A stretch of 64,000 nt of DNA from Pohlia nutans (lineage: Eukaryota > Streptophyta > Bryopsida > Bryales > Mniaceae), in NCBI GenBank assembly GCA_022496805.1, contig CM040091.1, positions 22,620,336 to 22,684,335 of the forward strand, given 5' to 3'. A program made the translations under genes and the position numbers. Under the pieces are notes generated by a model. That model saw only the letters and a list, made by a program, of their open reading frames with translations, searched no databases and was not told the origin of the DNA. Position 1 is the first letter of the stretch; each line of letters begins with the position of its first letter. Below, piece by piece: positions 12,856 to 24,100 of this stretch.

Positions 12856-13142
12856 TTAAACTGAAGTGAATCGAGACATGATGACTTACTTTTAGAGAAG
12901 TAAGAGTCATACTCTTGTTCAACAATATCAACTAGGCCTTCAACGAAAGTCTTCTTCTTGATTGGATGGAAAGTATGCAAATTGATGGTGGATGAGAAGA
13001 AAGAGGATGGTAGTTTTGCACAGAACTGCTAAATGAAGTAACGTGCCATAAAACACACATACATACACGACTTTCAAACCCAAAATTCTTGATGAATCAA
13101 GAGAACACTATTGCATGAGAGGTCTACCTGTACAGGGAGTTG

Positions 13143-14067
13143 TTAAATCGGCAGAGACGGTGATTCTGCATCAAATCGTCCGAGGAGGCTGTCGGTGGGA
13201 GAGCAGCTCCCGAGAACATCTTCATAGATGTCACTCAGTGGGCTCGCATAACACTCGCTGGCTCTGTCCGATCCCACACAACTTTCGCAATCGGTGACAG
13301 GCACTTCTTCCAGTTGACAACAGCAATGAGACCTGGAACTGCCTGCAGGGTCCAGGGATATCCTATCCCTGAATTCCTCCAAAGAAGACTCGAGCCACAT
13401 GGGCTCCTTTCCCTTCCTATGCCCTGCTTGAGCTCCAGAAAGAGTATCATAATTTCCTGGTCTGAGAATTTCCTGCTCAGGCTTACAAGGCAAAGCGCGT
13501 GCAGGGAGTCTCTTTGCAAGCATGTGGGATATGAAAGCATACCCAACAGTAATTGTTTCAAAACTCCGGCCGTTTCCCTGTGCAGCTCCTGGGTTTTGGC
13601 TTGGGTCATATTGATAGCCAGGATACATGGACGGCATCTGCTGAGGATAGTTTGTTGCATCTGCATACATTGGGTTCTGACTATAAAACATTGCTGCTTG
13701 AGCTTGAGCTTGAGCTTGTTGCCAACCATAAGATGGAGATCTTTGTTGGACATAAGATGGAGCTCTTTGTTGGACATAAGATGGGGCTCTTTGTTGTTGT
13801 TGGGCATAAGTTGCTGCTGCTGGTGGCATAAGTTGCGGTGAAAATCGAACACGAGATGACCTTCTAGGCCGTTGTCTCGCCAAAGCCAACTGCTCTGCTT
13901 GCATAAGCCGTGATACTCGTGACCGTGGCGCACGCTTTCGTAAGCGAGGAGGCATCTCCTCATCACTGTCCGAGTCTTGAGGTCGCGGAGGGGCTGCTCT
14001 GCACGGAAGCGTAATTATCCCTAACCATCCGGAATTGCTGGACTTCAGGTACTTCACTCTTGTCAAT
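13143..14067 (-). CDS. Probable C-terminal exon of the membrane glycoprotein gene
   Basis: A long open frame running to TAA at 13143. It looks coding: an acidic-basic start (DSDSDEEMPPRLRKRAPRSR), a Gln/Ala/Tyr-rich tract with three APSYVQQR-like repeats around 13730-13790, and a Ser/Cys/Glu-rich end (SPLSDIYEDVLGSCSPTDSL). I recognise no domain. A splice acceptor candidate (tttgtgcag|attgac) is at 14067. Reading from there in the phase that fits upstream exon 7 (phase 0) gives a plausible 34 residues, then TGA at 13963; the long frame needs phase 2 instead. So either an exon is missing between 14068 and 15145, or a frameshift lies near 14000. It could also be a separate gene starting at the ATG in 'EEMPPRL'. 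Confidence 0.55.
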
Positions 14068-14182
14068 CTGCACAAATTTCAGGAGCAGGTCATCCATTCG
14101 TTAGAGATGAATCAGTGTGTTTTTTTTGGTTGCAAATTTTACCCAAGTTGCTACACAAAATTTGGCCCAGAAAATTTGGCCC

Positions 14183-14397
14183 TCAGTCCCAATATTAAGC
14201 ACCTATATGAGTTTTTTCCTGAAAAATAGGGTGCGAGATAAAACTCAGCAAATGCATGACAAGTCAACAAGATTTACGGTGGCAGGTGCTCATGAGAGTA
14301 ATAATTGCCTGATTTAACTCTCACTTCATGAAACGGTTCGTTTATTTTGGAACAGGAACTAAGTGCAAACAATTGCTTAATATTGGGACAGAGGGAG
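14183..14397. mobile_element. Stowaway-like MITE fragment
   Basis: Right end TTAATATTGGGACAGAGGGAG followed by TA (14398-14399); the left end CTCAGTCCCAATATTAAG is its shortened complement. This resembles the Tc1/mariner-type Stowaway terminus CTCCCTCYGTCCCA of plant MITEs. Confidence 0.6.
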
Positions 14398-14758
14398 TAC
14401 AAAGGATTTTTGAAAAAAGAAAGAAACATAATAGCCAGATTTCCTATATGGAGTAATGATATGTAGCCTCTTTAAACCTAGGTATCACCCAGGTAGTGCC
14501 TAAGTAGCACCTAGGTACATTACCTTGATATTACCTATATATTAATATGAAAAAAGAGCATCCAAGGAGCCTGGATTTGCCCTTCAAGCCATGGAAAAAT
14601 AGCAAAAATGCTAAACTGTCTCTTGACAAAAAAAATCACCTCAGGTGATATTTATTGTGGACTAGGTAATGCTCGAGAGGGTGGAGAGCATTTATCTGTC
14701 AAGTCATCGTACTCAATCAAGAATGTGCAGATCTGTACTTTTTGGCTTACAATGTTAA

Positions 14759-14979
14759 TCAAGGATTCATGGTTTTAAAATGACAAGTTTAAACAATCAT
14801 GTCGTGAAAATTATAACTTGAATGGGACCAAATTTTATATCACTGAAATAAATGAAGAATATTGTATATGCTGAGTAAAATAAAATAAAAAGTTAACAAA
14901 AAATAATTATCTACATAAAACCTACTCAAAATTACTGAAAAAAAAGGAGCCACCTGGTGGCCTTATGGTCCTTCAGGGG
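14759..14979. mobile_element. piggyBac-like MITE, left end eroded
   Basis: Right end on the minus strand CCCCTGAAGGACCATAAGG, followed by TTAA at 14980-14983. The left border shows TTAA (14755-14758) but the first bases of the terminus are missing; sequence starts at 'tcaaggattcatggtttt'. A close copy is 26101-26324, ending 'ccacctggtggccttatggt' in both. Confidence 0.65.
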
Positions 14980-15145
14980 TTAATAAGGATTATGGGTTAT
15001 AACCCTCTTCAGACCAGCCCATGAGACAGTGACACCAGACTTGGCATCATGAGTACGAAAGGATTATTATTGTAACAAATTGGAGTGCTGGTCAATTGGT
15101 TAGCGGAAAATCAGATCAACATAAAGGTCAGGAGACAGTATGTAC

Positions 15146-18100
15146 CTGTCCATCAGGCTGAATGCAGTTGGTATGCGAAGAATCCTGCATACGAGTTCAC
15201 ATCACATTGTCAGGGGTGATTTTCCACATTCAGATCCTAAAACAAAAGCTGTCATTTCTTGCTATGGAGCCACTACAACAAACATTCCTACACTAAACAT
15301 CATACAGGCAGCATAACCTACAAGCGTTTGATCTCCATATGTCGTTGCAGTAGTATCAATGGATTTGGAGTACAATCGAAGTGGTAGTATCCTGGTCGGC
15401 TCGGAGCACAGGGTATCCACAATGGGTTGAAAACCTGCATGATTTTTATGCCTATTCTTTAGATCTCATATTTTAAGACCCTAACCCAAACTTTGCAGAC
15501 GTGGTGAAACAACCAAGCCTGCAACTAAACACTCCCTCCGTCCCATAATAGATCATGCTTTTGAGAAAAAAAATTGTCCCAAATTACTTGTTGCAAACCA
15601 GTTACTCAATTTGAAGTTGTTTTACAGATTCTATCAAAGGAAAACCACAAGACAAGTGCACAAGAAGTGTTTTTTGTCTATGTTCAAGTGTGGATCATAA
15701 ACAACATATGAGCTAGCTAAAATCAATGCTAACATATGTTTGTTGCATTAGAGAACACACTAAAATGAACATCACCATGTTGCCACATGACACACATAAT
15801 ACCAAGTGCAAAAATATACTGCTTCAATAGAAACGTATTATATTTAAAGATTTGATGAAATCATTCTAGTTTGCTTAATTTTTTGGTTTTTTTGCAAAAG
15901 CATCATCTATTATGGGACGGAGGGAGTAATTTCTTGCTCCCAATCTTAAATTTGAAAGATCTGAGGATGTTACATACCCTGCTCTGCTCACACTCCTGCT
16001 CATCTCGAGTTAACCTGGCCATGGAGACATTGTATCTGCGAACATACTCAACTCCAAACGAATTGAGGAAACCCATGCAGCAGAGGCTAAATATGCCTAC
16101 CAAGCACACTGCTGCCACCGTTGCCTGGAACGTAGAGAGATTCGTCACTGTTACACACACGGTAGAGGATGAAATTGGTTACATTCAGCCATTAAATCCT
16201 ATAATTCAATTGGAGAGAGTAATCAAGGCATCATAACATTCAGTAGCCTTCAAAGAGACTGCCTTTTAGTTTCATCCACCTTTATATATGGAATGACCAT
16301 AGATTTATAATTGAATGAACTATTGAATCAAATAAACAATTACAAAACACTGTTGAATTGTGATTGAATGAGTGCTTTCGATTACTGTTCACCATGGTTG
16401 ATTGCTCTTGCTTAATGCCACGTACCCACATAGCTACTGATGTGATGTGGAATATCTCACATCATTTCATTGGGGGAATGAAATGATGTGGGATATTCCA
16501 CATCATTCTGTTGGAGGGAGGCAGCAGTCACAGAGGTTACTGAATGTTATGATGGGGAAAATAAATATGTAGCACCACAACTTACAAGCAGTTGGTGCCC
16601 AGATGTAAATGGTAGTGGACGCGGTTAAAATGACCACTGCATTGGTACTAGTCGATGTGGCATTCCAATTCAGTGTAATCGTCATCGTTGCCTTGCCAGC
16701 GATATCCTGCTTGCCCCCACCTACCGAAGCACTTCTGGTCATTACTTCTGTTTCAGTTTCAGTATATACCGAATGACACTAGAAATAACTGGCCAAGTTT
16801 CCAACTACAACGAAATATATCCATACATAAGGTAGAGGATACTAAACACCACAAAAGCCTTCCACAAAAGTCTATGAATAGACATAACATTCAGTAGCAT
16901 GCCTTTTGGCTCCATTCACTTTGAAGAAGCTTCATCCAAGTTATAGATGAATGGGAAACTGTGGTAAACAAGAGAGGGTTGTAAGGTGGCTATTGAGAAT
17001 GGAAAAAGTATTGGGCAGTGGATAAATAAAGTTGGCACAACCTTATGTACATGTGCAAGTAATATATACTTGTAGTTGCCTATCAAAGATGGTAACTATA
17101 AATTGCATTGTAGATAATGATGGAGGATATTCTTGACATTCTAGGACGGACCCAGTGAGATGGTTGGTCTTCAATTAGCAAGTTTGGTATGAGCATGAAT
17201 TGGCTAAATGTCTATGGCCTGATGAGTGGTCTACAACCTCCCACTTTGAATGCTTGCATAAGAAATTTTGTGATCTCTGTCACGCCAATGAAAGCACACT
17301 CTTACATATTGATTAAAGTTGGACAGAAAGAGCATCCTTGTAACTTGTAAGAGCATCACATGATGAGGTAAATAACAATGAGAAGAAGCAGGTTAAGAAG
17401 TGTGTACATTATCTGCGCCTTTTCCATAAACAAGAGTGCCAAGGGCGTCGTTGCAGATGGAGACGTTTTGGTTGAACTTGATGCCCAGCCCCGTCACGGG
17501 CCATGACTCGTTTCGGGGAAGGGGTGGGAGAATCCACTCGCCGGTGGGGTCTGTCTGCACCATGGAGAAGTTGGCAACAAAACTGGGCACAGTCACTCGA
17601 GCAGCACCCCCGCGGCATTGTATAGTCATCCACACAGTCAATGCTGTCAGGGACACATGGAACTGTGAGCATCACACGAAATCGCCAAACTGGCTTGTCA
17701 AAATGAACAAAACACACAAGAAGATAAAAGGTAGTGAACCGAGACTTTTATGGCCATGAATGCCATAGTTGGAGTGAATGTTACTAACAAGTACATACTT
17801 AGAATCTAGGGAGAATAATTAGCTGAAGAATAAAAGCTTTATCCACCCTATAAATTCATTATCTGATCATTCTATATCCAAATAATAGGGGTTGTCACAC
17901 CTCTTCGGAGAATGGAGAATGGAGAATGAGGAAAAAGAGGAGCCAATAGGATAGCTTCTCCATGGAAAAAGTGTGACACCTCTTTTGTGGTTTGTGGAGA
18001 TTGAGAATGGAGAATAGAGGTTGTTAGTTGGTCACACATCCTTCAAGCATGGGCTATTCTCCATTCTTCACCCGTGGAGGAGAAGAATGGAATTCTCCAA

Positions 18101-19225
18101 TCTTCAGAGAATGGGCCCTCCGCCATTCAAGGAGAGCGTGCCACGTCCCCATTCTCTGAAGATTGAGAATGGGAAGAAAGAGGTGTGACATCCCTAATGA
18201 ACATTTTAATGCATTGGAATCCTCTCCAAATTTGTCCACACTAAAAAAATTTGCATTCCAATAATACCGGTACATACCCTTCTCGCTGGTAGACTTCTCT
18301 ATTGTTGGAAGGAAGAGCTCTTAGAAACGCATGTTATTTTCTTTATTCAGTAACAAAGGCTTTTCAGAGTGTTCATTCATCTCTGGGTATCTTGATTTTT
18401 GGTTTTTTTTTTTTTTGGCACAAATGAAAGAAAATTTCATTGCAGAGAGAAATAGAACAAGCCCCAGCCACAAGTGGCTTGGGGAATTGATTTTTGATTT
18501 AGAAGTTGTGAATCACTAGGAAGTTCATAACAATTTGATACCGCTCTAAAGACGACGCGGGAAAGTATTCTCTAAGGTGGCAGAATAGAAACATCTGTAT
18601 GCACAGAGAAAGATTACCTGACGGCGCTTGGATGTAAACAGGCTGAATAGGGATGCCTGTGGTGAAAACATACAACGATTTCGAAAAAATAGCCCATGGC
18701 GCACTGATGAGAACCCGAGTACTGTCGGTAATATTGTCTGGTTCTGATGTGATGAAGCCACCTTCTGTGATGAAATCTGCCCAAAAACCACGAAATTCCA
18801 TGACCACCAACATCTCAAATAGTAGGTCATGATCTAATTGCTTCCCAGGGTTCTGGCTCAGGGAAGACACTTCGTGTAAATTTTGGGTACGGGCTGTGAA
18901 ATAATTGGAATATTATACTATTTGTAGTATATTTAGGATATGTTCCATATATATTATAGGAATATTCTTATAATATTCTTAAATTGGTTTTAAAACACCC
19001 TATATTACTTCTATAAATTTATAATTTTTATCTCAAATGAATAAAAAAGACCCTATATTTGTTCTTTCATAGTTATCTAAATTCTTGACAGTGACTTCCT
19101 AAGGGGTTCTGGATTCTGACAAAAGATGGCAAAACTGCAACAAGGTATGAGTCCGAGTGTAAGTTACCTTGAGCATGGAGAGAGCAATACAGGCTTGAAA
19201 TCAGTAGAAGCACAAATATCATCAT
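15146..19225 (-). CDS. Unrecognised type I membrane glycoprotein, 7 exons
   Basis: Not a family I recognise. Exons: 19225-19168, 18893-18618, 17643-17408, 16778-16586, 16147-15992, 15434-15322, 15184-15146; all introns are GT-AG and all phases fit, giving 357 codons without a stop. Residues 1-19 form a clear signal peptide (MMIFVLLLISSLYCSLHAQ). The next ~250 residues look extracellular, with N-glycosylation sites (NIT, NFS, NES, NVS, NAT, NLS) and a Thr/Ser-rich stretch. One membrane segment follows in exon 5 (TVAAVCLVGIFSLCCMGFL), then basic and polar residues (VRRYNV...), so a cytoplasmic tail. The C-terminus continues into a further exon; see 13143-14067. Introns hold MITEs at 15532-15926, 16232-16551 and 17888-18194. 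Function unknown. Confidence 0.75.
15532..15926. mobile_element. Stowaway-type MITE in glycoprotein intron
   Basis: Terminal inverted repeats CTCCCTCCGTCCCATAATAG and its exact complement at the right end (CTATTATGGGACGGAGGGAG), continuing with 'atcatgcttttg'/'caaaagcatcat'. The right flank is TA, the left flank AC, so the TA duplication is only partly kept. 395 bp, non-coding, Tc1/mariner-type plant MITE. Confidence 0.9.
16232..16551. mobile_element. CATAACATTCAGTAGC-type MITE, intact, with empty TTAA site
   Basis: Termini CATAACATTCAGTAGCC and GGTTACTGAATGTTATG. It lies in the intron between exons 4 and 5 of the glycoprotein gene. It matches the interrupted copy at 10974-11832 in reverse, and at 16412-16415 keeps the single TTAA into which the piggyBac-like MITE inserted in that copy. 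A further solo end is at 16883. Confidence 0.85.
17888..18194. mobile_element. TIR MITE, GGGGTTGTCACACCTCTT type
   Basis: Left end GGGGTTGTCACACCTCTT, right end AAGAGGTGTGACATCCC, with an interior full of 'gagaatggagaatg' and its complement 'attctccattctt', so the whole 307 bp can fold. It sits in glycoprotein intron 2. Related sequence occurs at 32005-33392 and 33480-33780. Confidence 0.8.
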
Positions 19226-21158
19226 TGTCTGAGACCTGAGGCCTCTAAGGACGTTACCACACTACAGCAGAGGCAGGCAACACCGCTTCCACCATGCCCA
19301 GTCCACATGGCATGAAAAGTTCTTCCCCTTCCAAAATCATGGTAAAAAGGACACTTGTTTCTTCATCTTTCATGTGCCACACGTAATGCCTAAAGCATGC
19401 CCAAATGAAAAAAAAAAACTGTTCAATCTTCTTGCCATGATAGCCACTTGCTCTATGAGACCAGTGTCATGGCCTTTCCTCCAGATTTCCCCTGGGGTAA
19501 TAAGGCTTTAATTGATGAATGTAACTTGGATTCATTTTCCCTGTAAAGAATAATTCAGTGGTTTGCCCAAGAAAACACTTCACATGTGGCGGAACCCTAA
19601 ATGTCACATTGCTGAACGCTTGCCGGTTATCATTGTGTAGATAAATATTCGTCCAGGTCTCGGTCATTTCAGGCATTCAATAGTCAACTCATCCTCTTAA
19701 TCAAACAATGTGTCTCTACCCCAAATGGAAACAAATGTCTTAATCTTCACTGTAATTGAAAATCCCTATTTAACAATTTTAGAATGTAACTATTCCTATA
19801 ACCACATGACACAATTCTATGAAACATGAAAAAATTATTCTTTGGAATGATAGGCCCCAACATACTACTAATGCTTTTCACAAGCGTCACGTCTTTTACA
19901 CTTTTGAATCATTTCTTCCTCCACAATAAAAATTGACACATTGACTCGGAAAACTTGAGTATAGACACAACTTTTCCTCATAATCCATCATGTTCACGCT
20001 CTATCCAAGAGTTGCAGCCAGTGACTTTACCTCTTTAATTCTGTAATAATTCAATAAAAGATAGCATTTCATGATAACATAATAAGACAATGCACAATTC
20101 ACAACTTGGGATCCATGAAACCGAATCCCCATGACACGCATGAGCCGGCGGCTACGGCTACAAATCAGGATAGTTGACGGCTCAAAACTGAGAAAATCAA
20201 TCAATAGGCCTCCAATACAATGCAGAGATATCACACGACAATTGAGTTCTTAACAGTAAGACTGAGCGGTTAGGTTTGAACTTCAAGCGAAAGTTAGTTT
20301 GGGACGCTATGGTTACCTCTGCTTGAATGAACTTGGTTCTCACTCACGTTTATCCTTCCCGCTCTCAAGGACACTCTCACTAAAATAAAATTGAAGAATT
20401 AGAATTAGCATTCGGTCGAAATATCCACAGCGACTCTCATGCAAATATCCACAACGACTCTCATGTTTAGACAGTAACTTTCATCACCTCTGCATTTACC
20501 CTAAATATAGCCAACTTAGTGCTTGATTTAACATTCACACATACTAATGCATACATGCAAGACATTAACCCCTTAGTGCCATTTATGAAAATAGCACGGT
20601 TTGAACTTTGATATGTAATGATACAAACATCTAAACCATCCAATATCGAAGAGCCTCATTTTTTCATTGGTATACTAAACAATTCGTTTGAAGTCCTCTA
20701 GATGTGGAAATGGACACTTTTGTCCATTTTGGATACTTAGTGTTGAACCCGTGCGTTGAACCTGTGCGTTGAACCCCTTTTGGCTTCCATATCCAAACAA
20801 GCTGAAATAAATCATTTAGGATGGTTCAAGGCAATATGTACCAATATAAAGAAGAAACCCTACGTTTTTGAACGATAGAAAAATATTTTGGAAGTTACTA
20901 TAATCAACTACTCACTTCCAAAGTAGCGTTCTCTCTTAAAAATAGGCACAAGTGGGTCATCCAGAACATATTTAGCAACGAAAATAATAACAAGCACCTT
21001 ACTTCCCTACGGTATGCATCCAGCCCAGAGAAAATGATATATAACTGAGAATAAAATATGAATGAAAACTGGACAAGAGATGCTAAGAGTTATCCAAGGC
21101 CACAATGAATTCTCTTCCATTATATAGACTGTCATCACAAGGAGACATCAAAATATTG
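19226..21158. other. Intergenic region between glycoprotein gene and dapB
   Basis: Holds the upstream region of the glycoprotein gene (19226-19500, partly duplicated at 12230-12450) and the 3' flank of dapB. A TTAA-CCCCTTAGTGCC end at 20565 resembles the piggyBac-like termini but has no clear partner. A short direct repeat 'aaatatccaca.cgactctcatg' occurs at 20418-20464, and 'cgtgcgttgaacc' is repeated at 20750-20775. No gene is seen. Confidence 0.5.
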
Positions 21159-24100
21159 TTACCGCATGTTCCCTTCACGCAAAACATCAATCATATTATA
21201 TAACTTCTTATCTGCCCTCTCTCGAATCTGCGCATTACAACAAGTTTACACAGCGTCAGAAAAATTGCTCTAGAAACATATTCAGGCAGCTCAAAGATGA
21301 CTAAGTATCTACAAAAGGCCTCCTAACTATTTATCAAATAGATTCATATTGCTGCTTTAAATCAAAACAGGGGTCGGATCTCACCTTCTTGGCTAAAAAC
21401 AAGACAGCATCAACAGTCCCCTCCGCATATATGGATCTCCCGCACACATTGTGCTGAAATTCGAAGTTAACCCTACAGGAATTTCACAGGCACAAATCAA
21501 CACCCTCCAAATAATCGACAACGATTTTGGAGGCCTACTTCTAAGGAAGTAATAACTAAACGAACTTCAAAGAGCATCAGAGGAAAACAATACTCCCTCC
21601 GTCCAGAAACAACTGTCCTAGTTTTTGGCGTGTTTTTAATTTAACGCCGTCTCAGCACTCAAAAAATGGTCTATCTTTGATAGTAGTATGTAGTTTTTCT
21701 CTCGGGGAGTCACTCTACACTATGTTTGAGAATCACGTGCGTTCATGACCCCCTCTGAAAACCCCCTTGTATACAAGGGATTATATATCAAACTTTGGTA
21801 TACAGATCTATTCCATCCTAAATATATGTTTAATGCATGTATACGTCAATATTTTCTTCTCTAAATATGTCTATTGTACGTATACGTAATACGGCAATAT
21901 TCAAATTAATATCCCTCCTGTGCACTCACGTATACTCGTACATGCTTAGTACAGTGCACCCCCCAAGGTTTTTCTGCCACCCTCATTGTCCGCCCCATTT
22001 GAAGTGGACAGGGCTCACGTTTGATGTATAAAACACAGGGCAAACATTGCAAAATAACAAATGCCAAAAACTAGGACAATTATTTCCGGACAGATGGAGT
22101 AGCAGCTCCCAAGGTAGGGAAGTTTTACGCACATGCCGTCAGGCGAAACAACACGGTATGTGTGAAAAGCGTGGCCATTGAGGTGCTCTTCGGGCACTTT
22201 CATCTCTTCAATTTGCCTCTTGGAGTCCCTTACCATCTCAATCTGCCGACATCCACACACACAACTATCAGTTCTGAAACGCATGAGGATGTGTTGATGG
22301 CAAGTTACGGATGAACTTCAGGATTTTACATGCATGAGAGAGTGGGTAAGTTAGAAACCTCTTCCATGTCATAGTCAAGGCCTAGTTTCTGGAAGCTGCC
22401 AATAATGGCTTTCGCAGTTCCTGATGTGTCCACTTTGGTTGACTGATGTGATTCTGTGACCTGCCAACATACACAATATCAGCCGATGAGAAAAGTGAAG
22501 TATTCAATGGCAGGCAGAATACTAACACCCTGTATAGTAAAAAAACTATAGAAAATCCAACCCAGATCTGTTCCAAAAGAACCTAGCAGCGTTATAAATG
22601 GCAGGGATTACATTAGAAACTGATGAAGTTGGCAGGGTTTAAATGATGTTACAATTGACGTAACAATCGGCACCGTTAAAATCGGGAACTTCTCTACTAC
22701 ACTAAATAGGTAGATTAGTGTTAGATACACTAATTTACATAAACACGTAAGTTTTTACTGTTGACCAATTTTTTTACCCTCTATATTGGTCAAGATGGGG
22801 ATCTTTCAATAGAATCGGAATTAATGTCTTTGGTAATTTTTTTTGCAGAGAGTAAAAATCTATAATATTTTCAAATCTTATAATTATCTAACACTAATCT
22901 ACCTATTTAGTGTAGCTATAAAGAACAAGTGTAATCATCGATCCCACACAAGTCTCTATGTCAAACACATCACTCGCTGAACCAAGCATCAAAGAATTTC
23001 AGTATAAAACGTTAGTCACCTGTAGCTTGTAGCCTGAAAAGGCGCCTGGAAACTGCTCAGCCATGATCGCCATAGCTGCTTGAAAAGCTACAACCTGAAA
23101 CATGAAAATTTCATCAATAGCTGAAAAAAGATCGATGTTTACTGGATCAAAAGTCCCAAAGAACTGACCGTAGAAAAATGCTGATGATGAACGAGAATAA
23201 TACATTATGAGAACCCTACCTGCTTTCCCATCTGAGGGGCAATAACAGCGTACACGCCAGCCTTGAGAACATCTTCGACTAGCATCTCACGGTCACCACC
23301 CGTGGTGCCCATCACGAATGGTAATCCACGACTGCAATAAAATTTAGCATTACCTGTAAGAACACCACTAAACCTCTGAACAAACATCGGTACCACCACC
23401 ACATAAAAGAAACACATGCATAGCCAATAAGGTAAAGAACTCATTCCCAGTCACCATTTACAATGCAATCGCCAACCAAACATGACTTTTAAGAAACGAG
23501 TTCAACTTCTAGGCTCTATCACAGTCAATGATGCTTCCGTAAAATTCAATACTCATGGTTCAAGGGTAGTCTAGGCTCGTGATTAGGATCTTCAAACTAT
23601 AACTTATCCGAATAATATATACTTTAGTGCATTAGAATCCTCTCAAATTAAACAGCTGAAAATCATGGGAATGGGTTCTATACATGCAACAATAGCGTGA
23701 AGGAGAAGCACTTGTTTATAGTGACATCCCAAGTACTTCAAACATAAAAAAATTCATGACTTATTCATACAGTATCCATATTTTTGTGCATTGGAATCCT
23801 CTCAACAAGATCCATTAAAAAATCCATTCTGATATTAGAAACCACTCCATGGGTTTCTAGGTGGAGGACCAGCACTTGTTCTAAATGACATTTTGGATGT
23901 TCATCACTAAATACATCATAAATCACATGATTCTTGAACCGTTTTTCTCATGGAAGGTTTAAGACTCAATAGAGTTATCCTTAAAGTCACCTTGTGTTTG
24001 AACAAGATACCGTCAATTTTGCATTAATGTACTCTTATTTGTTCACCCCAAATAGGTTGCAAATCCATTAACACAGTTTAGATTTTGCTAAGCCATTCTG

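Noticed and set aside
13235..13966. Minus-strand frame of 243 codons and plus-strand frame of 175 codons
   Set aside because: Shadows of the Gln/Ala/Ser-rich tail exon; their Lys/Leu and Ser/Leu runs come from the CAA/CAG-type repeats read out of frame.
20565..20770. Possible piggyBac-like element starting TTAA-CCCCTTAGTGCC
   Set aside because: The candidate right end near 20750 does not pair with the left terminus.
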